NCBI GenBank assembly: GCA_964592375.1
Contig: CAZQDP010000022.1
Coordinates: forward strand, 1 to 30,887
Reading direction: 5' to 3'
DNA length: 30,887 nucleotides
Origin: CAZQDP01 sp964592375
GTDB taxonomy: Bacteria; Bacillota; Clostridia; RUG12999
Shown: positions 22,458 to 30,887 of the stretch, piece by piece
How positions within the stretch are numbered: the first letter of the stretch is position 1
Layout of the letters: every line of letters starts with the position of its first letter
Translations under genes and position numbers: made by a program
Notes under the pieces: generated by a model
Databases searched by the model: none
Told to the model about the DNA's origin: nothing
Seen by the model: the letters and a program-made list of their open reading frames with translations, nothing else

Positions 22458-23681
22458 TCACAGTGTCATTCGTGGATCCACTTTATTAATCTGCACCGAC
22501 TGCCAAAGTGCATTATAAATATGATAGTATTCCCCTTCGTATTCCATAAAATATCCATAGGTCAAATCCCGCCAGCCCTCGCCCGGCCGAAAATTTTCAA
22601 TGCTACACAGTAGCTTCGGCTCAGAAAACTCCAAAGGCTGCCCTGTTTTACTGCCTGTTTCTCTTCCGATTGCAATATAGATAGGGTTTCGATTTTTGGT
22701 GTGGTCGTATGGACTTGTGCCGCCGCCAAAATCACCATTGTTATTACAATAAAGCAGGCTATATCTTCCATCGCTTAATTTTTGGAATGGACAAGGTGCA
22801 TTGGGGTGCAAGACAACGTCTCCCCCATCTCGATAACGAAGTGGCAGCGCGCCGGACCAGGTAAGCCCCTTGTCTTCAGATACTGAATAATAAATGCATC
22901 CGTTTCCGGTACGCATAACGCACATCAGCCTGCCACCGATGAGCTCTACCACCTGTGCTTCTTGCGAGAGGGATAAATCATCCCTTCCATTGACCGGTAC
23001 CGTGATCCCATGAGGAGGCTTTGGCGAAAACTCAAATTTAATCTTTGTGGGATCTGTTTCACTCAGAATATTATCGCTATACATCATCACTGTTTCACTG
23101 CGAATATCCGCAAGCGAAGGGGGATCGGTCGCCACCGCAATGGGAAGCATAAATCTATTCCCACTGAGCAATACCCAGGGTGCCATCAAATGCCAGCAAT
23201 ACTGATTGGTAACAATGCTGTACAAAGGAGCATCCACTTCATACACCGTATCCGGCCCATTTGGTCCTACGAAAGTCATGCCATCATCGTCGCTGTACTG
23301 AAATGCCATCCTACCAAACCTTGTGCCAATATCAAAATTGCGGATGACATGAAACTGATATATTCTGTGCAAAATGCCCTGCTGCCCCATATCGATGGCC
23401 ACCGGGCACAATTGACCCATTTCAATGGCCATATTCTTGCCTTCAATGATATTGGGGTCATACGTTTTTTTTCGCTCACTCCATGTTTTCCCTTTGTCTT
23501 TGCTTTGGCGGTTATACACATAGTATGGCTGTCCTCCCGTGTCTGAGCACGTTACGCTAATGAGCCATGTTCCCTTTGTGGTAACGCAAAAGGAATTGAT
23601 GTACTGACTTTTGCTGTCATTGTCAATCACAGCCATTGGACTATTTGCCATGTTGCTGTACAAAAAAACCACTCCATTCAT
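22458..23681 (-). CDS. sialidase-like (exo-alpha-sialidase/BNR) family protein
   Basis: The 407-residue protein is predicted to form a six-bladed sialidase beta-propeller. Three Asp-box (BNR) motifs of the form S-x-D-x-G-x-T-W/F are visible: SKDKGKTW, SDDDGMTF and SEDKGLTW. Later segments such as VVELIGGRLMCVMRTGNGCIYYSVS and DGRYSLLYCNNN fit the family. There is no signal peptide, transmembrane anchor or carbohydrate-binding module, so it probably acts in the cytoplasm on imported glycans. It may be a hydrolase or a related enzyme rather than a true sialidase. The ATG at 23681 has a poor ribosome site; a TTG six codons downstream, behind GGAGTGG, is possible. The AraC-family gene lies 157 bases upstream on the same strand. 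Confidence 0.8.
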   Translation of the reverse strand: MNGVVFLYSNMANSPMAVIDNDSKSQYINSFCVTTKGTWLISVTCSDTGGQPYYVYNRQSKDKGKTWSERKKTYDPNIIEGKNMAIEMGQLCPVAIDMGQQGILHRIYQFHVIRNFDIGTRFGRMAFQYSDDDGMTFVGPNGPDTVYEVDAPLYSIVTNQYCWHLMAPWVLLSGNRFMLPIAVATDPPSLADIRSETVMMYSDNILSETDPTKIKFEFSPKPPHGITVPVNGRDDLSLSQEAQVVELIGGRLMCVMRTGNGCIYYSVSEDKGLTWSGALPLRYRDGGDVVLHPNAPCPFQKLSDGRYSLLYCNNNGDFGGGTSPYDHTKNRNPIYIAIGRETGSKTGQPLEFSEPKLLCSIENFRPGEGWRDLTYGYFMEYEGEYYHIYNALWQSVQINKVDPRMTL

Positions 23682-23693
23682 CCTAAAAATATA

Positions 23694-23754
23694 ATTTCTC
23701 TTGTATGAGAAATCAAATGCCGCATTTATTTAGGCATTCTATTTTTGTATCATA
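23694..23754 (-). promoter_or_regulatory. candidate regulated promoter region of the sialidase-like gene
   Basis: On the minus strand TATGAT (23754-23749) could be a -10 with no recognisable -35, as is common for AraC-activated promoters. Downstream lie two dyads, AATGCC/GGCATT (23716-23738) and ATTTCTC/GAGAAAT (23694-23713). Either could be an operator or leader hairpin. Confidence 0.35.
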
Positions 23755-23838
23755 GCATATTTTTTTGGAAATATCTTACCGAATAATATTGATATTTGGT
23801 TATTATTTGTATTATTGAAACATTTTATTAATTGGCCA

Positions 23839-24675
23839 CTATTTGATGTGTGCCGTTTCACCCTTCCCCCCAGACATGCGCTTTCGATATGCGATAGGAC
23901 TTTCCGTCATGTATATCCTAAACACCCTATTAAAAGTTTTAATGCTTCCAAATCCAGTCATGTATGCAATTTGTGTTGCTGTTTCTGCAGTTTCCATTAA
24001 AAGGATGCATGCTTGATTCACGCGGTAGACCGATAGATATTCATTAAATGTCATGCCACAGCTTTCTTTGAAAAAACGAGTGAAATAAAATCGGCTAAAA
24101 CCTGCTACAAAAGCAGCATCGTCCAAGGTGATATCTTGATTATAATTATCCTCAATAAATCGAAGAACGCTATTAATTCTATCAATTTTATTCATCACAT
24201 GCAGTCGTTGGCTTCGAAGGTGCGCTCTCCATGGGGTAGCATTTAAAAGGCACAGCAACAGCTGATATACAGCCGCCTTTGTAGCTACACTACTCCACCC
24301 ATTTACGCTTTTAATCGTGGTGTTAATTCGCCTGATATCGGGTAGGATTTGGCCGGATTTTATCACTCTGTTTTCAGGGTAGAATTTTAAGAATAATTCC
24401 CATTCCTCGGGCACCACAGACCGCTTAATGAGGCAAATAGCTATTTTCCCGGGATTGCGCCCGCCCAAATAGGAATGTACATCACCGGGACAGATGATAA
24501 TACTGTCTCCATCTGTGAGTTTGTACACTTTGTCACTAACCTTGATCTCTATATTTCCGCAAACCACATGTGCAACTTCAATCTCTTCATGCCAATGGCC
24601 TTGATACTCTGTAAGGTAGTTTGTCAGCGTGACAAAAATACTTTCTTTTCTTGTGTTTTCGTGAAAGGCATACAT
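23839..24675 (-). CDS. AraC family transcriptional regulator
   Basis: The 278-residue regulator has an N-terminal cupin sensor domain (HWHEEIEVAHVVCGNIEIKV, then GDSIIICPGDVHSY) and a C-terminal AraC/XylS double helix-turn-helix (about residues 170-270). The latter contains DITLDDAAFVAGFSRFYFTRFFKESCGMTFNEYLS and IAYMTGFGSIKTFNRVFRIYMTESPIAYRKR. Such proteins usually sense sugars and activate carbohydrate-use genes. GGAGGG lies about 6 bases before the ATG. It begins 16 bases after ligA and precedes the sialidase-like gene, which it most likely controls. The ligand is unknown. Confidence 0.93.
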   Translation of the reverse strand: MYAFHENTRKESIFVTLTNYLTEYQGHWHEEIEVAHVVCGNIEIKVSDKVYKLTDGDSIIICPGDVHSYLGGRNPGKIAICLIKRSVVPEEWELFLKFYPENRVIKSGQILPDIRRINTTIKSVNGWSSVATKAAVYQLLLCLLNATPWRAHLRSQRLHVMNKIDRINSVLRFIEDNYNQDITLDDAAFVAGFSRFYFTRFFKESCGMTFNEYLSVYRVNQACILLMETAETATQIAYMTGFGSIKTFNRVFRIYMTESPIAYRKRMSGGKGETAHIK

Positions 24676-24691
24676 GGTTTTCCCTCCTACG

Positions 24692-26680
24692 CTACAGCTT
24701 TATCATTTCCATAAATTCGGTTTCGTTTATGATGGCAATGCTGAGTTTTTCCGCCTTCACAAGTTTACTGCCGGCATCTTCCCCCGCCAGTACATAAGTG
24801 ATATTTTTAGATACGCCGGTAGATACCCGACCACCAAAACTTTCTATGATTTCTTGTGCCTCATGGCGCTTCATATCAGAAAGCGTCCCGGTGAGCACAA
24901 AGGTTTTGCCTGCAAATCGTTTATCCCTCAGCCCGTTTTCCACTAAAGCTTCCATCATAACACCGCAAGCTTTCAGCTTGCTAATCAATGCTACAACACT
25001 TTGCAGCGCAAAGTACTCCTTGATGGCCAACGCCATCTTTTCCCCTATTTCGTAAATGGTGGATATTTCCTCAACCTGTGCTTGCATTAACGCTTCCATG
25101 CTTCCAAAGTGCTCGGCTAAAAGCTTTGCACTGCGCTGCCCAATAAGGCGAATACCAAGACCAAATAATAGTCTTGCCATGCCATTATTTTTCGATTTTT
25201 CTATGGCTAAGCATATGTTGGCGGCAGACTTGCTTCCCATATTTTCAAGTATACTTAACTGCTCTTCTTGCAAAGTATATAGATCGGCAGCATCGGAAAT
25301 AACGCCTTCATCTAAAAGCTTATTGAGAAGTGCCGGCCCCAACCCTTCTATATCCATCGCATCTCTGGATACAAAATGCATAATATTTCTAAGTCTTTGA
25401 GCAGGGCAGTCCGTACCGACGCATCGATACGCTGCTTCCCCCGTTACCCGAATAACAGGCTGTCCGCATGCAGGGCAAGCAGTTGGCATAGCAAACTCAA
25501 GTTCTTGGCCACTACGCATCTGCGGCAGGCTTTGAATCACTTCCGGAATAATATCGCCTGCTTTTCGCACAAGCACCATATCTCCAATTTTAATGTCTTT
25601 TTTGATGATATTGTCAATGTTGTGCAGGGTGGCTTTGCCAACTTTGGAGCCTGCTAAAATCACAGGTTCGAGCACTGCATTGGGTGTCAATACGCCTGTC
25701 CTGCCGACCTGCAAAACAATATCTAAAAGTCTTGTTTGCTTTTCTTCTGCAGGAAATTTATATGCAACAGCCCAACGTGGACTTTTGGTGGTATTGCCCA
25801 TTTGCCGCCTGAGCGCTAGATTATCCACCTTAATCACCACGCCGTCAATGTCAAATTGCAGCTTGCTTCTCAAGTTTCCTATTTCTTGAATAGTGGCATA
25901 GATTTGATTGGATTTCATCACCCGTCTGTGCTCCACCACCGGCAAACCGATGCCTTTGAGATAATCTAATCCGGCGCTATGGGTTTCAAAGGTTTTTCCC
26001 TCAATTTGTTGAATGTTAAAGATGAAAATATTTAGCTCACGAGAAGCTGTAACTGCTGGGTCCAATTGGCGCAACGATCCTGCCGCTGCATTTCTTGGGT
26101 TGGCAAACACTGGCTCCTCGGCAAGGATACGTAGGTCATTGAGCTTTTCAAAGCTCTCACGCCCCATATAAACCTCACCACGCACCTCAAGATAATCCGG
26201 TGCATTCTCTATCACAAGTGGAATCTGAGAGAGCGTTTTTAAGTTTAAAGTTACATCTTCCCCCTGCACTCCATCCCCCCTTGTTGACCCTCTGATGAGT
26301 ATGCCATGACTGTACTCCAAAGACACCGAAAGGCCATCAACTTTAGGCTCTACACTAAAATCAATGTCCTCTCCTGCGCTTTGCTGAACTTTTTGCAAAA
26401 AACCCTCCAATTCCTCTTGTGAAAAGACATCACTGAGACTTTGCATTGGCACGATGTGCATAACCTGTGCAAAAGATGAAGAAGCTTTTCCTCCCACCTT
26501 TTGTGTAGGAGAATTGCTAAAAAGATACTGTGGATATTCTTGTTCTAAGGTTTCAAGCTCTCTGTAGAGCCTGTCATATTCCATATCTGATATTTCCGGG
26601 GAGTCTTCATTATAATATTTATCACTATGATATCGAATTATATCATGCAAAAATAGAATTCTTTGCTCAATATTGTTCAT
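24692..26680 (-). CDS. ligA: NAD-dependent DNA ligase LigA
   Basis: This is the essential replicative ligase, which seals nicks using NAD+. The 662 residues show all domains in order: the Ia domain with the YHSDKYYNEDSPEISDMEYDRLYREL start, the adenylation domain with catalytic lysine K113 in EPKVDGLS, the OB fold, a four-Cys zinc finger (CPACG then CVGTDCPAQ), the helix-hairpin-helix domain, and a C-terminal BRCT domain (FAGKTFVLTGTLSDMKRHEAQEIIESFGGRVS). The frame opens at a TTG (26698); the ATG at 26680 with AGGA upstream gives the normal N-terminus. It is usually next to pcrA; here it follows the polysaccharide genes by 63 bases. Confidence 0.97.
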   Translation of the reverse strand: MNNIEQRILFLHDIIRYHSDKYYNEDSPEISDMEYDRLYRELETLEQEYPQYLFSNSPTQKVGGKASSSFAQVMHIVPMQSLSDVFSQEELEGFLQKVQQSAGEDIDFSVEPKVDGLSVSLEYSHGILIRGSTRGDGVQGEDVTLNLKTLSQIPLVIENAPDYLEVRGEVYMGRESFEKLNDLRILAEEPVFANPRNAAAGSLRQLDPAVTASRELNIFIFNIQQIEGKTFETHSAGLDYLKGIGLPVVEHRRVMKSNQIYATIQEIGNLRSKLQFDIDGVVIKVDNLALRRQMGNTTKSPRWAVAYKFPAEEKQTRLLDIVLQVGRTGVLTPNAVLEPVILAGSKVGKATLHNIDNIIKKDIKIGDMVLVRKAGDIIPEVIQSLPQMRSGQELEFAMPTACPACGQPVIRVTGEAAYRCVGTDCPAQRLRNIMHFVSRDAMDIEGLGPALLNKLLDEGVISDAADLYTLQEEQLSILENMGSKSAANICLAIEKSKNNGMARLLFGLGIRLIGQRSAKLLAEHFGSMEALMQAQVEEISTIYEIGEKMALAIKEYFALQSVVALISKLKACGVMMEALVENGLRDKRFAGKTFVLTGTLSDMKRHEAQEIIESFGGRVSTGVSKNITYVLAGEDAGSKLVKAEKLSIAIINETEFMEMIKL

Positions 26681-26743
26681 CACTTTTGTTCCTTCCAAAG
26701 ATAAGTCGTCCTACCTACATCAACCTTTCGTGCTACTTGGGGC

Positions 26744-28396
26744 TTATGATATAGACCGTTTGGGACTTGCTTGATACGTGGGGACAATGGCGGATAACGC
26801 TTTTTTCACTTCGTCATCATTATCCACTTTAATAACTTCTTCTATGATTTGAAGCTGCTCCTCAAGTTGGTCCATACTGCAAGCTGCAGGTTTTGCAATA
26901 AAAATCTTGCTGTGAGAGGTCTGCCTTAACCCCTCATCGGCCATCAGTAGCTCCTCATATAATTTTTCTCCGGGGCGAAGCCCGGTAATTTCAATATTGA
27001 TATCGATGTGGGGCTCTAAGCCGGATAAACGAATAAGCTTTTCAGCTAAGTCATAAATTTTCACAGGTTCTCCCATATCAAGCACAAAAATTTCTCCGCC
27101 TCTGGCATAGGTAGCCGCTTGAAGCACCAACTGTGCAGCTTCCGGTATGGTCATGAAAAATCTGGTGACTTCTCTGTGCGTGACCTTCAGCGGCCCTCCG
27201 CTTGCCAATTGTTTTTTAAATAGGGGAATAACGGAGCCGTTACTTCCAAGTACATTTCCAAATCGCACGGCTGCATAGTGTGTATCACTAGAGCAATCCA
27301 TTGCTTGAATAATCATCTCGCATAGTCTTTTGGTGGCACCCATCACATTGGTAGGGTTGACTGCTTTATCCGTAGAGATTAAAATAAANNNNNNNNNNNN
27401 NNNNNNNNNNNNNNNNNNNNNNNNNNNNNNNNNNNNNNNNNNNNNNNNNNNNNNNNNNNNNNNNNNNNNNNNNNNNNNNNNNNNNNNNGAGCCGATGGAG
27501 CCACCTGCTCCGGATACAAAAACCGTATTGCCTTTGATATACTCCGCAATTTCATGATTATTGAGTTGAACAGGGTCTCTGCCCAAAAGATCTTCAATTT
27601 CAACATTTCTTGCGCTATATAGTAGGTTCTTTGACAAGATAATTTTATCGATGCCGGGCAGTATTTTTATTTTTGCCTTTGTGGTATTACATATTTGCAA
27701 TATTTCTGCTCTTTGCGCGGCAGTTAAAGATGGAATTGCCAGTAATATTTCATCTACATTATACTTTTTGCATACGCTTACAATGTCATTCCGTGTGCCT
27801 TGTACCTTAATGCCTGAAAACATACAGCCAACCTTTGAAGCATCATCATCTAAAATCCCCACAATTTTATATTCACTTCTTGGTTTTCTGTTAATTTCTG
27901 CGATCACAATTTCAGCCGCACAACCGGCACCCAAAATCAAAAGTCTTGTGCAAGCGCCCTTGTAAATGTTATCTCCGCTTTTGATATAACTTGCAATTTT
28001 ATTTTCTATTCGCAAAAGTATTCTTGTTCCTATCGTCTGTATCATAATAAATAAGCAGGCAAGTACATGAATTTTTACGGTGAAATAAATCGAAGGATGT
28101 AATATCATGGATAATATGGCGAGTACCAATACAGAAGCTGTACATGCGGCAATACCATAAAAGTAATCTTCTATTCCGCTGTGCTTCCATATTTTCCTAT
28201 ACGTTCGAAATACAATGAAAAAGATAAGGTAAACAATAAGTGACCCACCAAGTATCAGTTTTTCATTTGTTCGCAAAAGCAAATATTGCACTGAATTATA
28301 AATGAAATAAAAAGCACTAAAATAGGACAATAAAATATAAAACGTATCCACAAGCAAAAACACATATCTTTGGCCTAATCTTAACACTCTGTCCAT
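26744..28396 (-). CDS. membrane nucleoside-diphosphate-sugar dehydratase/epimerase (CapD/EpsC/PglF-like), interrupted by assembly gap
   Basis: This family makes 4-keto-6-deoxy or epimerised UDP-sugars used at the start of capsule or exopolysaccharide synthesis. The protein has about four N-terminal membrane helices (to residue 130), a CoA-binding-like Rossmann domain (LLILGAGCAAEIVIAEI), and the catalytic short-chain dehydrogenase domain. The NAD motif VSGAGGSIG is followed by the gap, then FILISTDKAVNPTNVMGATKRL, PLFKKQLASGGPLKVTHREVTRFFM and GLRPGEKLYEELL. GGAGG lies before the ATG. The 100 N stand for 34 codons, but relatives have roughly 105-110 residues here, so more sequence is missing than shown. 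The catalytic centre itself is not visible. Confidence 0.9.
   Translation of the reverse strand: MDRVLRLGQRYVFLLVDTFYILLSYFSAFYFIYNSVQYLLLRTNEKLILGGSLIVYLIFFIVFRTYRKIWKHSGIEDYFYGIAACTASVLVLAILSMILHPSIYFTVKIHVLACLFIMIQTIGTRILLRIENKIASYIKSGDNIYKGACTRLLILGAGCAAEIVIAEINRKPRSEYKIVGILDDDASKVGCMFSGIKVQGTRNDIVSVCKKYNVDEILLAIPSLTAAQRAEILQICNTTKAKIKILPGIDKIILSKNLLYSARNVEIEDLLGRDPVQLNNHEIAEYIKGNTVFVSGAGGSIGXXXXXXXXXXXXXXXXXXXXXXXXXXXXXXXXXXFILISTDKAVNPTNVMGATKRLCEMIIQAMDCSSDTHYAAVRFGNVLGSNGSVIPLFKKQLASGGPLKVTHREVTRFFMTIPEAAQLVLQAATYARGGEIFVLDMGEPVKIYDLAEKLIRLSGLEPHIDINIEITGLRPGEKLYEELLMADEGLRQTSHSKIFIAKPAACSMDQLEEQLQIIEEVIKVDNDDEVKKALSAIVPTYQASPKRSIS
27389..27488. other. assembly gap (100 N)
   Basis: There are exactly 100 unresolved bases, the customary placeholder for a gap of unknown length. 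Family comparison suggests the true insert is about 320 bases. It falls inside the dehydratase gene, and flanking frames agree only because the placeholder is 1 modulo 3, like the expected true length. Confidence 0.97.
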
Positions 28397-28419
28397 AAAA
28401 CGCCTCCATTACTCCTTTG

Positions 28420-29151
28420 TTAATCCTGCAAAACCGGCTCATCTTTTAGTGCCGTCTCTGCACTAAGCATAAGTCTTTCCCAGCATTCTTCGCCATTATG
28501 CTTCATTATTTTTTTTCTTGCAATATCCATATCGGGCTTGCGAACATGCGTGTTATGGCAATCGCTTCCTATAAAATGAATATTTTCTTGCGACAATAAT
28601 TTGTAAAACCGATGTTTCCGAAGAAGATTGTAATCATGAATAAATGCCGTATTGATTTGTATCAGTACATCCATCTCCATGAGTCGATCAAGCTTTTTCC
28701 AATCGTCATTTGTTGAAATATATCTATCAATATGCGCTATAATGGGTTTGACTTTGTAACGAACAACCAATTCATAAATGGCTTCGTATACCCATTTATG
28801 CCAACATCCGCATGGCAATTCTATCATCATATATCTTGTATTTTCAATGCATAGTTGAATGATGTTTTCATGCTCAAAAATCATTCTGTCCAGCAAGACC
28901 TCTGCCCCGAGATGCACCTGAAAGCCTTGCTCCTTTGTTCTGTTTAAAGCGTCCAATAACCTGTTATATACGCATCTGCGTCTCTCAATAAATGCGCCCA
29001 CACTGATATGATGATGGGAATAAAAATGAGGAGTGGCAACAATGGCCTTAGTGCCCTGTTGCATAGCCATGGATACGAGCGCCAAGCTGGCCTCTACATC
29101 CTGCGGCCCATCATCAATCCCAGGAAGAATATGCGCGTGAAAGTCAATCAT
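28420..29151 (-). CDS. cpsB: CpsB/CapC-type tyrosine-protein phosphatase (PHP family)
   Basis: This metal-dependent (usually manganese) phosphatase dephosphorylates the partner BY-kinase CpsD. The 243-residue protein has the PHP metal-binding signature DFHAHILPGIDDGP (His5 and His7), ATPHF, LGAEVLL, the PIIAHIDRY motif and GSDCHN. GGAG lies before the ATG at 29151, and the stop of cpsD is 5 bases upstream, so translation is coupled. It lies between the kinase and the dehydratase in the polysaccharide operon. Confidence 0.94.
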   Translation of the reverse strand: MIDFHAHILPGIDDGPQDVEASLALVSMAMQQGTKAIVATPHFYSHHHISVGAFIERRRCVYNRLLDALNRTKEQGFQVHLGAEVLLDRMIFEHENIIQLCIENTRYMMIELPCGCWHKWVYEAIYELVVRYKVKPIIAHIDRYISTNDDWKKLDRLMEMDVLIQINTAFIHDYNLLRKHRFYKLLSQENIHFIGSDCHNTHVRKPDMDIARKKIMKHNGEECWERLMLSAETALKDEPVLQD

Positions 29152-29156
29152 ATAAA

Positions 29157-29951
29157 CTACTCCTTATACTGTTTGGAATAGTATTTATACTTTCTATGCT
29201 TATAAAAATAATTATATCGATATCGACATTTATACTGAAAACTATCCTTGTGGATATCATTTAAAACAAATCCCACAATCCGCACATGGCTAAATTTCAA
29301 TTTTCCAAGCGCTTCACTGATAGAACGGTGATTTGTTCCCAGATGCTTCACGACAAGGATAACACCGGTGGAATACTTCGATACTGCTGAAGCATCGGTC
29401 ACCACATTGACCGGCGGGGTATCAATGAAAATATAGTCATAGTTTTGTGAAAGCTCACCGATGATTTCTCCAAACCGTTGCGAAGCCATAAGCTCTGCCG
29501 GATTAGGGGGTTTTGGCCCCGTTACAATCACATCAAGATTAGGATATTTTGTTTTCACAATCACTTCATTTAGATCAGAAAATCCACCTATCACACTGGT
29601 AATTCCTTCTTCCTTCTTGATACCAAGCACCCTTGCAACGCTGGGCTTGCGAAGGTCTGCATCTAATAAAAGCACCTTCATTCCTGCTTGTGCAAAAGTA
29701 ACGGAAAGATTAACTGATGTGGTGGTTTTCCCCTCACCCGGCCATGAACTTGTGACCACAATTTTTTTGCAGCCGACCTCATTGGCAAGCGAAAAAATAA
29801 TATTTGTCCTTGCAGTTTTATAGGACTCCTTGATGGTGAATTTATCATCAGAATCATCTACAATATAATAGCTCTTCGAACTGCTTTTTTTTAATGATTT
29901 ATTTTGTTTTGAAAACTTAGTTAAAAAATTAGCGAGAAAGTGCGAGGGCAT
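29157..29951 (-). CDS. cpsD: CpsD/CapB family bacterial tyrosine kinase (BY-kinase)
   Basis: This autokinase works with the membrane protein CpsC to control polysaccharide chain polymerisation and export. The 264-residue protein has Walker A PGEGKTTTS (K75), Walker A' LLLDADLRKP, Walker B IFIDTPP, and a Tyr cluster at the end (9 Tyr in the last 25 residues), the usual autophosphorylation site. Three ATGs lie at the start; AAAGG directly touches the first (29960), so the ATG at 29951, nine bases from the ribosome site, is more likely used. cpsC ends 61 bases upstream. Confidence 0.95.
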   Translation of the reverse strand: MPSHFLANFLTKFSKQNKSLKKSSSKSYYIVDDSDDKFTIKESYKTARTNIIFSLANEVGCKKIVVTSSWPGEGKTTTSVNLSVTFAQAGMKVLLLDADLRKPSVARVLGIKKEEGITSVIGGFSDLNEVIVKTKYPNLDVIVTGPKPPNPAELMASQRFGEIIGELSQNYDYIFIDTPPVNVVTDASAVSKYSTGVILVVKHLGTNHRSISEALGKLKFSHVRIVGFVLNDIHKDSFQYKCRYRYNYFYKHRKYKYYSKQYKE

Positions 29952-30012
29952 GAGCATCATCCTTTCAACTCTATGTGTACAAAAAAATTATTCTCTAAAT
30001 TTACAAAAAGCA

Positions 30013-30723
30013 TTATTTTGCATATACATGCATATTCTCTGCTGTTGCATCCGGTATACTGCCGATGACCGGAATTTCATATTTATCTTCCAACTCGTCT
30101 TCGCTTCTAATGGTAGTGTTCAAATACTCAAATCCAACAATCACAAGAGCCGCAACCATAACACCAATGGCCATCCCGATTAGCACGGTGGAAGGAACAT
30201 TGGGACTGCTTGGCCGACTGGCAGGTACAGCACTGTCAATAACTTCGACAGTTCCAACCTTCACAATCCTTTTCAGTTCTTCCGGCACAACCTCCGCCAA
30301 GGAATTGGCAATTTTAGCGGCCATTTTGGGGTCGGTATTGGACACTCTAATTTGAAATACCTCTGTGCCATTGACCGGACTTAAATTAAACATGCTTTTT
30401 AGCTGCGCTGTTGAATAATCCAGACCCGTTTTTTCAATCACAGCACTGAGCACCGCATTGCTTTTGACAACCACCGAATATGCGCTAATAATCCTTGCAG
30501 GATCTGCACCTGTTTCATAGGTGTATCGATTAATTCCGCTGGAGTCCACAATGACCCTGGTGCTGTTAATGAGCATGGTAACATCCGAAGTGTATAAAGG
30601 GTCTATATAATACGTAGCGTATACATAACATGCAAGACCACAGAGTATACAACTGAGCAGAATAATCCAAAGCTTATGAATGAGGATGCTTCCGATTTCT
30701 AAAATATTAATATTCTTGTCCAT
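30013..30723 (-). CDS. cpsC: Wzz/CpsC-type polysaccharide chain-length regulator, BY-kinase activator
   Basis: This 236-residue membrane protein has two helices (about residues 18-38 and 178-199) flanking an extracellular loop, the Wzz fold. The proline-rich motif PASRPSSPNVP precedes the second helix, as in chain-length regulators. The cytosolic tail (residues 200-236, with RSEDELEDKYEIPVIGSIPD) is the usual kinase-activating part. GGAG lies before the ATG at 30723. It is the first gene of the operon cpsC-cpsD-cpsB-dehydratase, with its own promoter upstream. Confidence 0.93.
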   Translation of the reverse strand: MDKNINILEIGSILIHKLWIILLSCILCGLACYVYATYYIDPLYTSDVTMLINSTRVIVDSSGINRYTYETGADPARIISAYSVVVKSNAVLSAVIEKTGLDYSTAQLKSMFNLSPVNGTEVFQIRVSNTDPKMAAKIANSLAEVVPEELKRIVKVGTVEVIDSAVPASRPSSPNVPSTVLIGMAIGVMVAALVIVGFEYLNTTIRSEDELEDKYEIPVIGSIPDATAENMHVYAK

Positions 30724-30774
30724 TTATCGTTCTCCATTCTACAATATAACTAGCACGATTTCGTATATAAATAC

Positions 30775-30803
30775 ATTTTAACACATAATATTTAAAAAAG
30801 CAA
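30775..30803 (-). promoter_or_regulatory. sigma-A promoter of the polysaccharide operon
   Basis: On the minus strand TTGCTT (30803-30798) and TAAAAT (30780-30775) are 17 bases apart, about 50 bases before the cpsC ATG. A second TTGACA at 30847-30842 has no -10 at proper spacing. The sequence further right to the window end is AT-rich with no gene seen. Confidence 0.65.
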
Positions 30804-30887
30804 TACACAAGCATCTTAAGTTTGATTTTTTACTGTAGGTTTGTCAATGATATGTTACACCATCGCATAAAAAATCATAAAGAACCT

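Noticed and set aside
23010..23546. A 178-codon plus-strand frame inside the sialidase-like gene
   Set aside because: It is antisense to the Asp-box protein, with no ribosome site and no family features.

Overview
The window looks like a chromosomal segment of an anaerobic, probably spore-forming Clostridia member (Bacillota). Signs of this are the exact SCIFF peptide and maturase pair between yajC and secDF, a Veg protein, a V-type ATPase operon, purine-rich GGAGG ribosome sites almost everywhere, and consensus sigma-A promoters. Species cannot be named from the sequence. One assembly gap (100 N, 27389-27488) interrupts a gene. Most content is chromosomal housekeeping; I see no phage, transposon, CRISPR array or rRNA.

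Layout. (1) 84-1473, plus strand: tRNA-Ala(GGC), tcdA and a RidA gene, closed by a bidirectional terminator. (2) 1539-3880, minus strand: a sodium:solute symporter with a 57-residue accessory membrane protein, preceded by a leader that looks like a conditional attenuator, then veg with a perfect consensus promoter. (3) 3949-5980: two divergent unassigned genes, one propeller-like with a coiled-coil tail and one encoding a protein with 16 cysteines. (4) 6132-11209, minus strand: yajC, a TIGR04086 membrane protein, the SCIFF precursor scfA, its radical SAM maturase scfB, secD, secF and a small membrane protein. (5) 11304-21486, minus strand: an ACT-domain/UPF0210 pair followed closely by a complete nine-subunit V/A-type ATPase operon in the order G/H-C-I-K-F-E-A-B-D. 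(6) 21827-22403, plus strand: three tandem miniature genes, each with a strong ribosome site, one hydrophobic segment and a cysteine-rich tail. (7) 22458-30803, minus strand: a polysaccharide cluster (Wzz-like protein, BY-kinase, PHP phosphatase, membrane sugar-nucleotide dehydratase), then ligA, an AraC-family regulator and a sialidase-like protein.

How the genes work together. YajC and SecDF are accessory parts of the Sec translocon, and the SCIFF peptide is co-located with them; a weak terminator between scfA and scfB would favour peptide over maturase. The ATPase operon supplies the whole catalytic head, central stalk, peripheral stalks and membrane ring. CpsC, CpsD and CpsB form the usual phosphorylation circuit controlling capsule or exopolysaccharide chain synthesis.

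Most noteworthy: the attenuator whose terminator stem contains the Shine-Dalgarno site of the symporter operon and which has a plausible competing helix upstream; the three tandem Cys-tailed miniproteins; and sporulation-type promoter boxes (CATANNNTA) in front of both Cys-rich loci. Functions for these loci are inference.
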